NCBI RefSeq assembly: GCF_042665545.1 | Contig: NZ_JBHTCM010000015.1 | Span: forward strand, 62,001-126,000 | Source of the DNA: Rhodocista pekingensis | GTDB lineage: Bacteria; Pseudomonadota; Alphaproteobacteria; Azospirillales; Azospirillaceae | Length of the DNA stretch: 64,000 nt | Direction of reading: 5' to 3' | Part shown: piece after piece, positions 37,421 through 45,592 of the stretch | How the letters are laid out: each line of letters starts with the position of its first letter | Position numbering within the stretch: position 1 is the first letter of the stretch | Made by a program: the position numbers and the translations under genes | The notes under the pieces: model-generated | The model's input: the letters and a program-made list of their open reading frames with translations, nothing else | Databases searched by the model: none | What the model was told of the DNA's origin: nothing

Positions 37421-38146
37421 TTAGCGCGCCGCCGGCCCTGCCGCCAGCGGGAAGCGCTCCACCAGCCGGAACGGCTCCCCCCGCCGCGTCTGCCGGAAGA
37501 GGGCGAGCTCGCGCACCGGCAACGGCAGCCGGCGCAGCGGCGCGAAGACCGCCTCCAGCGCCGCGTCCACGGCCGCGGTCGCATCGGGCGGCACCGGGTC
37601 GGTCAGGGTCATGTGGAAGCGGAACTCCCCCAGCACGTAGGGATAGCCCCAGCGGTCCAGCATCGCCTGCTGCCCCGGCGTCAGCCCCGCGGCCAGCCGG
37701 CGCGCCAGCTCCGCCGGCGTCGGCGGGGCGCGGAACCCGTCCAGTCCGCGCACGCAGGCGGCGGCGAGCCGGTCCAGGTCCAGGCAGTCCGCGGCCGGGA
37801 CCAGGGCGCGGAAGTCCCCCAGCCGGGCCGGGCGCAGTGGCGGCGCGTCGAACGGCGCCAGCCCGGCCGCAAGCTCCGCCACGGCGGCGCGCAGCTCCGC
37901 TTCCGTTCGGCCGGCGGCCAGGGCGAAGGGGGGCTTGAGGGTGGCGTGGAAGCCGTAGCCGGCCGCGGTGGCGGTCAGTCGGGCCAGGTCCGCGGCCGAA
38001 ATCCCGGTATCGGGCCGGGGCGGTGTCTCCCCCGTCTCCGGGTCGCGGCCCAGCCAGGCCGTGCCCAGGCGCCAGTGCGGCGTGTCGCGCGGCGGCGCGT
38101 AGTAGACCGCCCAGCGGCCGGTATCCTCCGCGCTGCCGGCGGTCAC
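37421..38146 (-). CDS. DUF1045 phosphonate-metabolism protein (2H phosphoesterase-like)
   Basis: The protein has 241 residues with a GTG start inside the phnM stop (overlap GTGA, 38143-38146). It has WAVYYAPPRDTPHWRLGTAWLGRD at the N-terminus and two H-x-T-like motifs, GFHATLKPPFAL and FRFHMTLTDPV. This is the 2H phosphoesterase signature found in the DUF1045 family, which occurs almost only with phosphonate genes. Its precise reaction is not established to my knowledge; processing of a cyclic or alkylated ribose phosphate is plausible. Coupling to phnM supports the assignment. No signal peptide, so cytosolic. Confidence 0.88.
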   Translation of the reverse strand: MTAGSAEDTGRWAVYYAPPRDTPHWRLGTAWLGRDPETGETPPRPDTGISAADLARLTATAAGYGFHATLKPPFALAAGRTEAELRAAVAELAAGLAPFDAPPLRPARLGDFRALVPAADCLDLDRLAAACVRGLDGFRAPPTPAELARRLAAGLTPGQQAMLDRWGYPYVLGEFRFHMTLTDPVPPDATAAVDAALEAVFAPLRRLPLPVRELALFRQTRRGEPFRLVERFPLAAGPAAR

Positions 38147-39267
38147 AGCACGCGCCGCCCACGGCTCCAGACGCGCCGCACCACGGGGCCGTGCGCCGTC
38201 TCCCGCACCTGCACCAGATCGGCGCGCAGGCCGGGCGCGATCTCGCCCCGGTCGTCCAGGCCCAGCACCCGCGCCGGGGTGCGGCTGACCGTGGCGACGG
38301 CCGCCGGCAGGGTGATGCCCGCGTCCCCGGCCAGCCGGAAGACGGCCTGCATCAGGCTGGCCGGCATGTAGTCGGACGACAGCATGTCCAGCAGCCCGGA
38401 CCGCGCCAGCTCCAGGGCCGAGACGTTGCCCGAGTGCGACTGGCCGCGCACGACGTTCGGCGCCCCCAGCACGGTCAGCAGCCCGTGCTCCCGCGCCGCG
38501 GTCGCTGCCGCGGCCGTCGTCGGGAATTCGGAGATGACGAAGCCCAGGGCCTTCGCCTCCGCCACATGCTCCGGCGTCTCGTCGTCATGGCTGGCGACGG
38601 GGATGCCGCGGGCGCGGCAGGCGTCCGCCAGCAGGGCGCGGTGGCGCGCGGCGTGGCGCGCCTGCCGCTCGCGGCTCTGGTCGATGGCCGCGTCCACCTC
38701 CGCCTCCGAGGCGCCGAACGCTTCCTGGTAGCGGCGGAACTTCGTCAGGTCCGCGAACTGGCGCTGGCCCGGCGTGTGGTCCATGACGGAAACCAGCCGC
38801 ACCGCGGGCTCGCCGGCATGCGCCTCGAACAGGGACGGCAGGTCGGGGTCCGTCACCTCGCAGCGCAGATGCAGCAGGTGGTCCGCGCGCAGGTGCCCGG
38901 CCTCCCGCGCGGCGGCAAGACCGGGGATGGCGGCCGCGGCGATGCCGGCCCAGTCGCGGCCGGGCCCCGCCCCGATGCAGAGCGCGTCCAGCACCGTCGT
39001 GATGCCCGCCGCGGCCACCTGCGCGTCATGCGCCAGCACGGCGGAGAAGGCGGGCCAGACGACGCCGGGCCGCGGCGTCAGGTGCTTTTCCAGATTGTCG
39101 GTGTGGATCTCCACCAGCCCCGGCAGCAGCAGGTCGCCCTCAAGGTCGAGCGCGCCGGGCGGTATGCGGCGGTCCCCGTCGATCGCGGCGATGCGGCCGC
39201 CGGCCACGGCCACGCTGCCGGGGACGACGGCATCGGCCAGCACGAGGCGGGCATTTCCCAGGATCAT
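38143..39267 (-). CDS. phnM: PhnM, alpha-D-ribose 1-methylphosphonate 5-triphosphate diphosphatase
   Basis: PhnM is a metal-dependent amidohydrolase that releases pyrophosphate from the ribose-triphosphate intermediate of the C-P lyase pathway. The protein has 374 residues from the ATG at 39267; a TTG eight codons earlier (39291) is the alternative, and neither has a good Shine-Dalgarno. Motifs: LPGLVEIHTDNLEKHLTPRPGV, where the first His is followed by N/H metal ligands; LHLRCEVTDPD; VSVMDHTPGQRQF; VASHDDETPEHV; and the final SSDYMPASLMQA. All of these match PhnM. The rest of the C-P lyase operon (phnGHIJKL) is not in the window. Confidence 0.92.
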   Translation of the reverse strand: MILGNARLVLADAVVPGSVAVAGGRIAAIDGDRRIPPGALDLEGDLLLPGLVEIHTDNLEKHLTPRPGVVWPAFSAVLAHDAQVAAAGITTVLDALCIGAGPGRDWAGIAAAAIPGLAAAREAGHLRADHLLHLRCEVTDPDLPSLFEAHAGEPAVRLVSVMDHTPGQRQFADLTKFRRYQEAFGASEAEVDAAIDQSRERQARHAARHRALLADACRARGIPVASHDDETPEHVAEAKALGFVISEFPTTAAAATAAREHGLLTVLGAPNVVRGQSHSGNVSALELARSGLLDMLSSDYMPASLMQAVFRLAGDAGITLPAAVATVSRTPARVLGLDDRGEIAPGLRADLVQVRETAHGPVVRRVWSRGRRVL

Positions 39268-39699
39268 CGTATCGGAGACTGAATCGGACAAGGCGGAGCC
39301 GGGGATCGTGCGCGGAAGGGGGCCGCGCGGAAGCGCGGGGGTGGCACCATACGCCCTTCTCGCCCTGTCCGCGACCCCGGCCGAACGGAGTAGGTCCCGC
39401 GGTCGGGCGGATGGCAGGGGGGCCGGAACCGGCGACGCGGCCCCGCGGCGACGGCCCGTCCGTCCGGGCTACCCAGCCCGGTCGGACGGGATTGAAGAAG
39501 AAGAGCCTCCGGAACCTCGGCGGCCATCTCTCGTTAAGGCCGCGAACAGGTTTCCGGCGGCGATACCCCGTCCCGACAGCCGGTCCCGGCATCCAGGCCC
39601 CCTTCGACCTGCGGCGCTTCTGCCGCCGGAAACGGGAGCGGCCATCCGGCGGAGGCCGGTCGGCGCCGGGCGGGGCGGGTCCGCCAAGACGAGGACCCC
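39268..39699. other. divergent intergenic region between phnM and the epimerase cluster
   Basis: About 430 bp with no supported gene. It contains the strong hairpin at 39455-39490. The rightward promoter for the seven-gene glycan cluster should be here, but I see no clear -10/-35. Confidence 0.5.
39455..39490. repeat. long near-perfect hairpin upstream of the glycan cluster
   Basis: The arms CCCGTCCG-T-CCGGGCT (39455-39470) and AGCCCGG-T-CGGACGGG (39475-39490) give 15 pairs with one T-T mismatch and an ACCC loop. No T-tract follows on either strand and both flanking genes point away, so it is not an ordinary terminator. It may be a leader structure or an operator. Confidence 0.7.
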
Positions 39700-40815
39700 A
39701 TGGCGAAATCCATCCTGATCACGGGCGGCGCCGGCTTCATCGGCTCGCACCTGGCCGACGAGCTGCTGGCCGCCGGCCACCGGGTGCGGGTCCTGGATTC
39801 CCTCTCGCCGCAGGTCCATGCCGACGGCGAGCGGCCCGCCTATCTCGATCCCGGGGTGGACCTGCTGCGCGGCGACGTGCGTGACCCCGGCGCGGTGTCG
39901 CGCGCCCTGACCGGGGTCGATGTCGTCTACCATTTCGCCGCCATGGTCGGCGTCGGCCAGAGCATGTACCAGGTCGCGGACTACACCTCCGTGAACGATC
40001 TCGGCACCGCCGTGCTGCTCCAGGCCCTGATCGAGCGGCCGGTCGAGCGGCTGGTCGTCGCCTCCTCCATGAGCGTCTACGGCGAGGGGCTGTACCGCAC
40101 GCCCGACGGCCGCACGGTGGAGGGGGAGGAGCGCGGGCGCGCCCAGCTCTCCCGCGGGGAGTGGGAGCTGCGCGCCGCCGACGGCGCGCCGTTGCAGCCG
40201 GTGCCGACGCCGGAGGGCAAGCGCCCCTCGCTCGCCTCGGTCTATGCGCTGGGCAAGTATGTGCAGGAGCGGCAGTGCCTGCTGGTCGGCGCGGCCTACG
40301 GCATCGCCACGGTGGCGCTGCGCTTCTTCAACGTCTACGGCACCCGGCAGGCGCTCTCGAATCCCTATACGGGGGTGCTGGCGATCTTCGCCTCGCGCCT
40401 GCTGAACGGCAACCGGCCGATGATCTTCGAGGACGGGCGGCAGAAGCGCGACTTCGTGCATGTGCGCGACGTGGCCCGCGCCTGCCGGCTGGCGCTGGAG
40501 CGGCCGGCCGCGGCCGGGGAGGCGGTGAACATCGGCTCCGGCCGGGCCATCGCCATCGACGACCTGGCCGGCCGGCTGGCGGGGATCGTCGGGCGGCCCG
40601 ACCTCGTGCCGGAGATCACCGGGCGCTGCCGCGTCGGCGACATCCGCCATTGCTTCGCCGACATCGGCAAGGCCCGTGCGGTGCTGGGCTATGCACCGCA
40701 GGTCGGGCTGGAGGAGGGGCTGACGGAACTGGCGGACTGGCTGTCCGGCCAGATCGCCGTGGACCGGGTGGAGCAGGCGGCCCGCGAGCTGGCCGCCCGG
40801 GGGCTGACGGTATGA
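39700..40815 (+). CDS. NAD-dependent epimerase/dehydratase (extended SDR), first gene of the glycan cluster
   Basis: An extended short-chain dehydrogenase of 371 residues that should act on a nucleotide-activated sugar. Motifs: Rossmann GGAGFIG (residues 9-15), VYHFAAMVGVGQSM, VVASSMSVYGEGLY, the catalytic Y-x-x-x-K in SVYALGKYVQ, RFFNVYGTRQALSNPYTGVLAIF, and the C-terminal QKRDFVHVRDVARA. The YGTRQ-type motif and length resemble UDP-glucose 4-epimerase/dTDP-glucose dehydratase relatives; exact chemistry is open. Its stop overlaps the next gene's start by four bases. Shine-Dalgarno-like GAGGA lies upstream of the ATG. Confidence 0.85.
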   Translation: MAKSILITGGAGFIGSHLADELLAAGHRVRVLDSLSPQVHADGERPAYLDPGVDLLRGDVRDPGAVSRALTGVDVVYHFAAMVGVGQSMYQVADYTSVNDLGTAVLLQALIERPVERLVVASSMSVYGEGLYRTPDGRTVEGEERGRAQLSRGEWELRAADGAPLQPVPTPEGKRPSLASVYALGKYVQERQCLLVGAAYGIATVALRFFNVYGTRQALSNPYTGVLAIFASRLLNGNRPMIFEDGRQKRDFVHVRDVARACRLALERPAAAGEAVNIGSGRAIAIDDLAGRLAGIVGRPDLVPEITGRCRVGDIRHCFADIGKARAVLGYAPQVGLEEGLTELADWLSGQIAVDRVEQAARELAARGLTV

Positions 40816-41957
40816 GCTGCCGCACGGCTGCCGGACTCTCCGGAACCGACCTGTCGGCGGGAGAGGCGCTGGCGCGGCTGCCCGGTCCGCCCGACCGGCC
40901 GGTGCTCATCACCGGCGGCGCCGGCTTCGTCGGCACCAACCTGGCGGACCGGCTGGCGCGGGAGGGACGGCGCGTTATCGTGCTGGACGATCTGAGCCGC
41001 CCGGGCGTGGAGCGCAACCTCGCCTGGCTGCGCGCCATGCATGGCGACCGCATCCTCCCCGAGCTGACCGACATCCGCGACGGCGACCGGCTGGGCCGCG
41101 CCGTCGCCCGCAGCGCCGCCGTCTTCCACCTCGCCGCCCAGGTGGCGGTGACGACCAGCCTGCGCGACCCCGTCCACGATTTCGAGGTCAATGCCGGCGG
41201 CACCCTGCGCGTGCTGGAGGCGGTGCGGGCACAGCCGGAGCCGCCGCCGCTCGTCTTCAGCTCCACCAACAAGGTCTACGGCGCCCTGCCGGACCTGGAA
41301 CTGGTGGAGGAGGCGGACCGCTGCCGCCCGGCGGACCCCGGCCAGGCCGGCGGCGTGCGCGAGGACCGGCCGCTGGACTTCCACAGCCCCTATGGCTGCT
41401 CCAAGGGGGCGGCGGACCAGTACGTGCTGGACTACGCCCGCAGCTACGGGCTGCCGGCCACGGTCTTCCGCATGAGCTGCATCTACGGCCCCCACCAGTT
41501 CGGGACGGAGGACCAGGGCTGGGTCGCGCACTTCCTGATCGCCGCGGCGGAAGGCCGGACCATCACCCTGTTCGGCAGCGGCCGGCAGGTGCGCGACATC
41601 CTGCATGCGGAGGACCTGGTGGACGCCTTCCTGCTGGCGCTCGGCCACCGCGATGCCGTCGCCGGCCGCGTCTTCAACATCGGCGGGGGGCCAGCCAACG
41701 CCGTCAGCCTGCGCGAGGTGCTGGAGCAGATCGCCGGGCTGGACGGGCGGCTGCCGGCGGTGGAGTACGGCCCGTGGCGGACCGGCGACCAGCCCTGGTA
41801 CGTCGCCGATACCTCCCGCTTCCGGCAGGCCACCGGCTGGACGCCCGGCATCGCGGCCGCCGACGGGATCGCCCGGCTGCACCGCTGGCTGCACGGGGAG
41901 CGGCCCGGGCTGCCGCTGGTCGAGGTGGTGGCGCGGTCGCTGCCCGCCGCCCAGTAG
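40812..41957 (+). CDS. second NAD-dependent epimerase (CDP-paratose/tyvelose epimerase-like)
   Basis: The protein has 381 residues from the ATG at 40812, overlapping the previous stop (ATGA). An N-terminal ~30-residue extension precedes GGAGFVGTN. Next come VIVLDDLSRPGVERNLAWL, VFHLAAQVAVTTSL, FSSTNKVYGALPDLEL, and a Y-x-x-x-K in SPYGCSKGAADQY. Then follow MSCIYGPHQFGTEDQGWVAHFLIAA and DILHAEDLVDAFLLAL. The FSSTNKVYG and the YGPHQFGTEDQGW segments strongly resemble the CDP-paratose/tyvelose 2-epimerase subgroup. Two epimerases in tandem suggest two successive changes on one nucleotide sugar, or two different sugars. The substrate cannot be stated from sequence. Confidence 0.85.
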   Translation: MSCRTAAGLSGTDLSAGEALARLPGPPDRPVLITGGAGFVGTNLADRLAREGRRVIVLDDLSRPGVERNLAWLRAMHGDRILPELTDIRDGDRLGRAVARSAAVFHLAAQVAVTTSLRDPVHDFEVNAGGTLRVLEAVRAQPEPPPLVFSSTNKVYGALPDLELVEEADRCRPADPGQAGGVREDRPLDFHSPYGCSKGAADQYVLDYARSYGLPATVFRMSCIYGPHQFGTEDQGWVAHFLIAAAEGRTITLFGSGRQVRDILHAEDLVDAFLLALGHRDAVAGRVFNIGGGPANAVSLREVLEQIAGLDGRLPAVEYGPWRTGDQPWYVADTSRFRQATGWTPGIAAADGIARLHRWLHGERPGLPLVEVVARSLPAAQ

Positions 41958-42031
41958 ACCCCGCCCGGTGCCCACCGGGGCACCGCCTGATGCCCGACCG
42001 CCCGAAGCCCGGGCCGACCGGAGGACAGAGC

Positions 42032-43318
42032 ATGCGCGTGGCGCTGGTGAACCCGAACTGGAGCTTCGAGGGCTCGATCTATTTCGGCTGCCGCGAGCCG
42101 CACCTGCCGCTGGAGTTCGGCTACGCCAAGGCCCTGCTGGAGCGCGACGGCCATGTGGCGGAGATCCTGGACGCCCAGCTTCTGGAGCTGTCCGACGCGG
42201 CGCTGCTGGCGCGGGTTCAGGAGTTCCGGCCGGACATGACGGTGGTGACCACCGCGCCGAGCTACCTGTTCTGGCGCTGCTGCCCGCCGGAGCTGCGGGT
42301 GCCGCAGGCCGTGGTGCGGCTGCTGCGGCCGGTCGCGGGTACGCTGGTCGGCGTCGGCCCGCACGCCTCCACCACGCCGCGGGCGGCGCTGGCGAAGCTG
42401 GGCGTGGACGTGGTGGTGCAGGGCGAGTGCGAGGAGCCGATCGCGCTGCTCGCGTCGGGCCGGGACTGGCGCTCCATCCCCTCCCTCTGCCATGGCCGCG
42501 ACGGGGAGGTGCGGGTGCAGGGCGGCCCCTATGCCGGGACCTTCACGGACCTGCCGGCGCTGTCCTGGCCGGACGACTGGATCGCCCGCCACCGGCATCA
42601 CCATCACCGTTTCGATGCGCCGCCCGAGGGTCCGGGGGCGGAGGTGGAGGCCAGCCGCGGCTGCCCCTACGCCTGCACCTTCTGCGCCAAGGAGAACTTC
42701 CGCGACCGCTACCGCCGCCGCCCGGTGGAGGTGGTGATGCGGGAGATCGACGGGCTGATCGCCCAGGGCGTGGAGTATGTCTACTTCATCGACGAGATCT
42801 TCCTGCCCAACCGGCCGCTGCTGGAGGCGCTGGCCGGGCGGCCGGTGCGCTTCGGGGTGCAGACCCGGATCGACCTCTGGAAGCCGGAGATGATCGCGCT
42901 GCTGGGCCGCGCCGGCTGCGTCTCCATCGAGGCGGGGGTGGAAAGCCTGACGGCGGAGGGGCGGCAGGCGCTCGACAAGGACTGCCGCCTGTCCACGGAG
43001 GAGCTGACGGAGCGGCTGATCCTGGCCCGGCGGCATGTCGCCTTCGTCCAGGCCAACCTGATCGACGCCGGCGACGACGATCCCGCCACCGTCCGGGCCT
43101 GGCGCGACCGGCTGCGGGCGCACGGCGTCTGGGCCAACGACCCGGTGCCGCTGTTCCCCTATCCGGGCTCCCCCGACTACCGCAGGCTCTGGGGCCTGCC
43201 CGACGACCGTGCCTGGGAGCGCGCGCTGGACCATTACCTTGCCGTCCATGGCCGCTTCAGCGACCTCCAGGACGAGCGCCCGCGCCCGCTCGCCGACCTG
43301 GAAGCGGCCCATGGCTGA
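42032..43318 (+). CDS. B12-binding-type radical SAM enzyme of the glycan cluster
   Basis: The protein has 428 residues. The ATG at 42032 has GGAGG eight bases upstream; an earlier ATG at 41990 does not. The N-terminal B12-binding-like Rossmann domain (about 1-140) has RVALVNPNW, TVVTTAPSYLFWRCCPP and LVGVGPHASTTPRAALA. It lacks the D-x-H-x-x-G motif, as do many members of this class. The radical SAM core has the C211-x3-C215-x2-C218 cluster ligands in CPYACTFC, then VEYVYFIDEIFLPN, FGVQTRIDLW and VSIEAGVESLT. It probably methylates or rearranges a sugar or a lipid-linked intermediate through a cobalamin/SAM radical mechanism. I recall such proteins beside epimerases and CgeB-like transferases in rhizobia. 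Confidence 0.88.
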   Translation: MRVALVNPNWSFEGSIYFGCREPHLPLEFGYAKALLERDGHVAEILDAQLLELSDAALLARVQEFRPDMTVVTTAPSYLFWRCCPPELRVPQAVVRLLRPVAGTLVGVGPHASTTPRAALAKLGVDVVVQGECEEPIALLASGRDWRSIPSLCHGRDGEVRVQGGPYAGTFTDLPALSWPDDWIARHRHHHHRFDAPPEGPGAEVEASRGCPYACTFCAKENFRDRYRRRPVEVVMREIDGLIAQGVEYVYFIDEIFLPNRPLLEALAGRPVRFGVQTRIDLWKPEMIALLGRAGCVSIEAGVESLTAEGRQALDKDCRLSTEELTERLILARRHVAFVQANLIDAGDDDPATVRAWRDRLRAHGVWANDPVPLFPYPGSPDYRRLWGLPDDRAWERALDHYLAVHGRFSDLQDERPRPLADLEAAHG

Positions 43319-44435
43319 GCGGATCTCCGGGTCAGGAGAGCCCCTGCATGTCCTGATGACGGCCGACTGCCTGGGCGGCATCTGGGACCATGCGCTGACC
43401 CTGGCGGGACAGCTCGGCCGGTCCGGCACCCGCACGACGCTGGCCATGCTGGGCGGACCGCTGGCGCCCGACCAGCGGGACGCCGCGGCCGCCGTTCCCG
43501 GCCTGCACCTGGAGGAAAGCGACTGGCGCCTGGAATGGATGCCGGACGCCGGCGCCGACGTGACCCGTTCCGGCGACTGGCTGCTGGACCTGGAGGAGCG
43601 GCTGCGGCCGGACGTGGTGCATGTCAACGGCTACGCCCATGCCGCCCTGCCGTTCCGGGCGCCCGTCCTCTGCGCGGGGCATTCCTGCGTCCGCTCCTGG
43701 TTCGCCGCCGTGCGCGGGACGCCGCCGCCGTCCGACTTCGACCGCTATGCCGAGGGCGTGCGGGCCGGCCTCGCCGCTGCCGGCACGGTGGTGACGCCCA
43801 GCCGGACCATGGCGGCGGCACTGGCCTTCCACTACGGCGTGCCGGTCGAGCCGGTGGTGATCCCCAACGGCGTCGTGGTGGAGGACTTCGCCCCCGCGGC
43901 GAAGGACGACCTGATCCTGTCCGTCGGCCGCATCTGGGACGAGGGCAAGAACATCGCCGCCCTGGATGCCGTCGCGCCCCTGCTGGGCAGCCCGGTCGCC
44001 GTGGCCGGGGAGGCGCGGCACCCGGACGGCTCGCAGCGGGCGCCGAGCAACGTCGCCCTGCTGGGCCGTCTGCCATCGGCGGAGCTGCGCGACTGGTACG
44101 CCCGCGCCGCCGTCTTCTGCCTGCCCGCCCGCTACGAGCCGTTCGGGCTGGCCGTGCTGGAAGCGGCGCTGTCGGGCTGCGCCCTGGTGCTGGGGAACAG
44201 CCCCGGCCTGCGCGAGAACTGGGACGGCGCGGCGGTCTTCGTCGATCCCGACGACACGGCCGGACTGGCGCGGGCGCTGAACCGGCTGGTCTCCGACCAT
44301 GCGCGGCGCTGCGATCTGGCGGAACGGGCGCGCATCCGCGCCCGCCGCTTCCGGGCCGACACCATGGCCCGCTCCTATCTCGGCGCCTATGCGGCGCTCA
44401 CCGGGGCGCCGCGGCGCCGCTACGGCGTGGGGTGA
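43311..44435 (+). CDS. GT4-family glycosyltransferase
   Basis: The protein has 374 residues from the ATG at 43311, overlapping the radical SAM stop by eight bases; GGAAG precedes it. It is a GT-B glycosyltransferase with N-terminal VLMTADCLGGIWDHALTLAGQLGRSG, DVVHVNGYAHAALPF and HYGVPVEPVVIPNGVVVEDF. The C-terminal half has ILSVGRIWDEGKNIAALDAVAPL, ALLGRLPSAELRDWYARAAVFCLPARYEPFGLAVLEAALSG. The last contains the E-x7-E motif that binds the donor phosphate (EPFGLAVLE). Cytosolic, no membrane span. It is placed between the radical SAM gene and the CgeB-like genes, and is therefore likely to act on the same glycan. Confidence 0.88.
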   Translation: MAERISGSGEPLHVLMTADCLGGIWDHALTLAGQLGRSGTRTTLAMLGGPLAPDQRDAAAAVPGLHLEESDWRLEWMPDAGADVTRSGDWLLDLEERLRPDVVHVNGYAHAALPFRAPVLCAGHSCVRSWFAAVRGTPPPSDFDRYAEGVRAGLAAAGTVVTPSRTMAAALAFHYGVPVEPVVIPNGVVVEDFAPAAKDDLILSVGRIWDEGKNIAALDAVAPLLGSPVAVAGEARHPDGSQRAPSNVALLGRLPSAELRDWYARAAVFCLPARYEPFGLAVLEAALSGCALVLGNSPGLRENWDGAAVFVDPDDTAGLARALNRLVSDHARRCDLAERARIRARRFRADTMARSYLGAYAALTGAPRRRYGVG

Positions 44436-44440
44436 CGGTC

Positions 44441-45589
44441 ATGCGCTTCGTCTTCTTCGTGCATTCCCTCTTCTCCGACTGGAACCATGGCAATGCGCAC
44501 TTCCTGCGCGGCGTCGTGACGGAGCTGCTGGCGCGGCGGCACGAGGTCTCCGTCTGGGAGCCGGCGGACGGCTGGAGCCGCGCCAACCTGCTGGCACAGC
44601 ACGGGGAGGGGGCGCTGGCCGAGATCCGGGCCGCGTTCCCGCATCTCCGCTCCCACGACCATGACCTGTCCGGCCCCGGCGGCGAGGCGGTGCTGGAGCG
44701 GGCGCTGGACGGGGCCCTGGACGGGGCGGACGTGGTGCTGGTCCATGAATGGAACGACCCCGCCCTGGTCGCCGCCCTGGGCCGGCGGCGGGCGCGGGGC
44801 GGGCGCTTCCGGCTGCTGTTCCACGACACCCACCACCGCAGCGTCACCGCCCCGGAGGAGATGGCGCGCTACGACCTCTCCGCCTATGACGGGGTGCTGG
44901 CCTTCGGCCAGGCGGTGGCGGAGCGCTACCGCGCCCGGGGCTGGGGCCGGCAGGCGCGGGTCTGGCACGAGGCCGCCGACACCCGCCTGTTCCGGCCGCA
45001 GCCGACGCCGGAGGCGCGGCGCGACCTGATCTGGATCGGCAACTGGGGCGACGGCGAGCGCACCGCGGAGCTGCACGAGTTCCTGCTGGAGCCGGTGCGC
45101 ACGCTGGGCCTGCGCGCCCGTGTCCACGGCGTGCGCTATCCGGAGGAGGGGCGGCGGGCGCTGGCCGAGGCCGGCATCGCCTACCGCGGCTGGCTGCCGA
45201 ACCACCGCGCCCCGGCGGCGCTGGCGGCGCACCGGGTGACCGTGCATGTGCCCCGCCGGCCCTATGTGAAGGCGCTGCCCGGCATCCCGACCATCCGGGT
45301 GTTCGAGGCGCTGGCCTGCGGCATCCCCCTGGTTTCCGCCCCCTGGACGGACAGCGAGGGGCTGTTCCGGGCCGGGCGCGACTTCCGGATGGTCCGCACC
45401 GGCGCGGAGATGGCGAAGGCGCTGCGCGAGCTGCTGTCCGATCCCGATGCCGCCGCGGCGCAGGCCCGCAACGGCGTCGAGACGATCCGCAGCCGTCATA
45501 CCTGCGCCCATCGGGTGGACGAGCTGCTGGCCTGCTGCGCCGAGCTGGGGGTGCGCGGGTCCTCTCCCGCGCTTGCGGAGGTGTCCTGA
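44441..45589 (+). CDS. CgeB-like glycosyltransferase 1
   Basis: The protein has 382 residues. The ATG at 44441 starts five bases after the previous stop. It belongs to the CgeB-type GT-B family: MRFVFFVHSLFSDWNHGNAHFLRGVVTELLARRHEVSVWEP at the N-terminus (reported here as features rather than motif), HDTHHRSVTAPEEM, YDGVLAFGQAVAERYR, DLIWIGNWGDGERTAEL, VHVPRRPYVKALPGIPTIRVFEALACGIPLVSAPW. The VFEALACGIPLVSAPW stretch gives the conserved E and G of the donor site. B. subtilis CgeB glycosylates spore-surface material. It is the most divergent of the three tandem copies. Confidence 0.82.
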   Translation: MRFVFFVHSLFSDWNHGNAHFLRGVVTELLARRHEVSVWEPADGWSRANLLAQHGEGALAEIRAAFPHLRSHDHDLSGPGGEAVLERALDGALDGADVVLVHEWNDPALVAALGRRRARGGRFRLLFHDTHHRSVTAPEEMARYDLSAYDGVLAFGQAVAERYRARGWGRQARVWHEAADTRLFRPQPTPEARRDLIWIGNWGDGERTAELHEFLLEPVRTLGLRARVHGVRYPEEGRRALAEAGIAYRGWLPNHRAPAALAAHRVTVHVPRRPYVKALPGIPTIRVFEALACGIPLVSAPWTDSEGLFRAGRDFRMVRTGAEMAKALRELLSDPDAAAAQARNGVETIRSRHTCAHRVDELLACCAELGVRGSSPALAEVS

Positions 45590-45592
45590 ACC

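Noticed and set aside
34956..38162. A 1501-codon frame that stays open on the minus strand from 38162 to 33657
   Set aside because: Its right two thirds run in other frames over metC, DUF1045 and the intergenic sequence. Only the part from 34955 has a signal peptide and a start. GC-rich DNA leaves frames open by chance.
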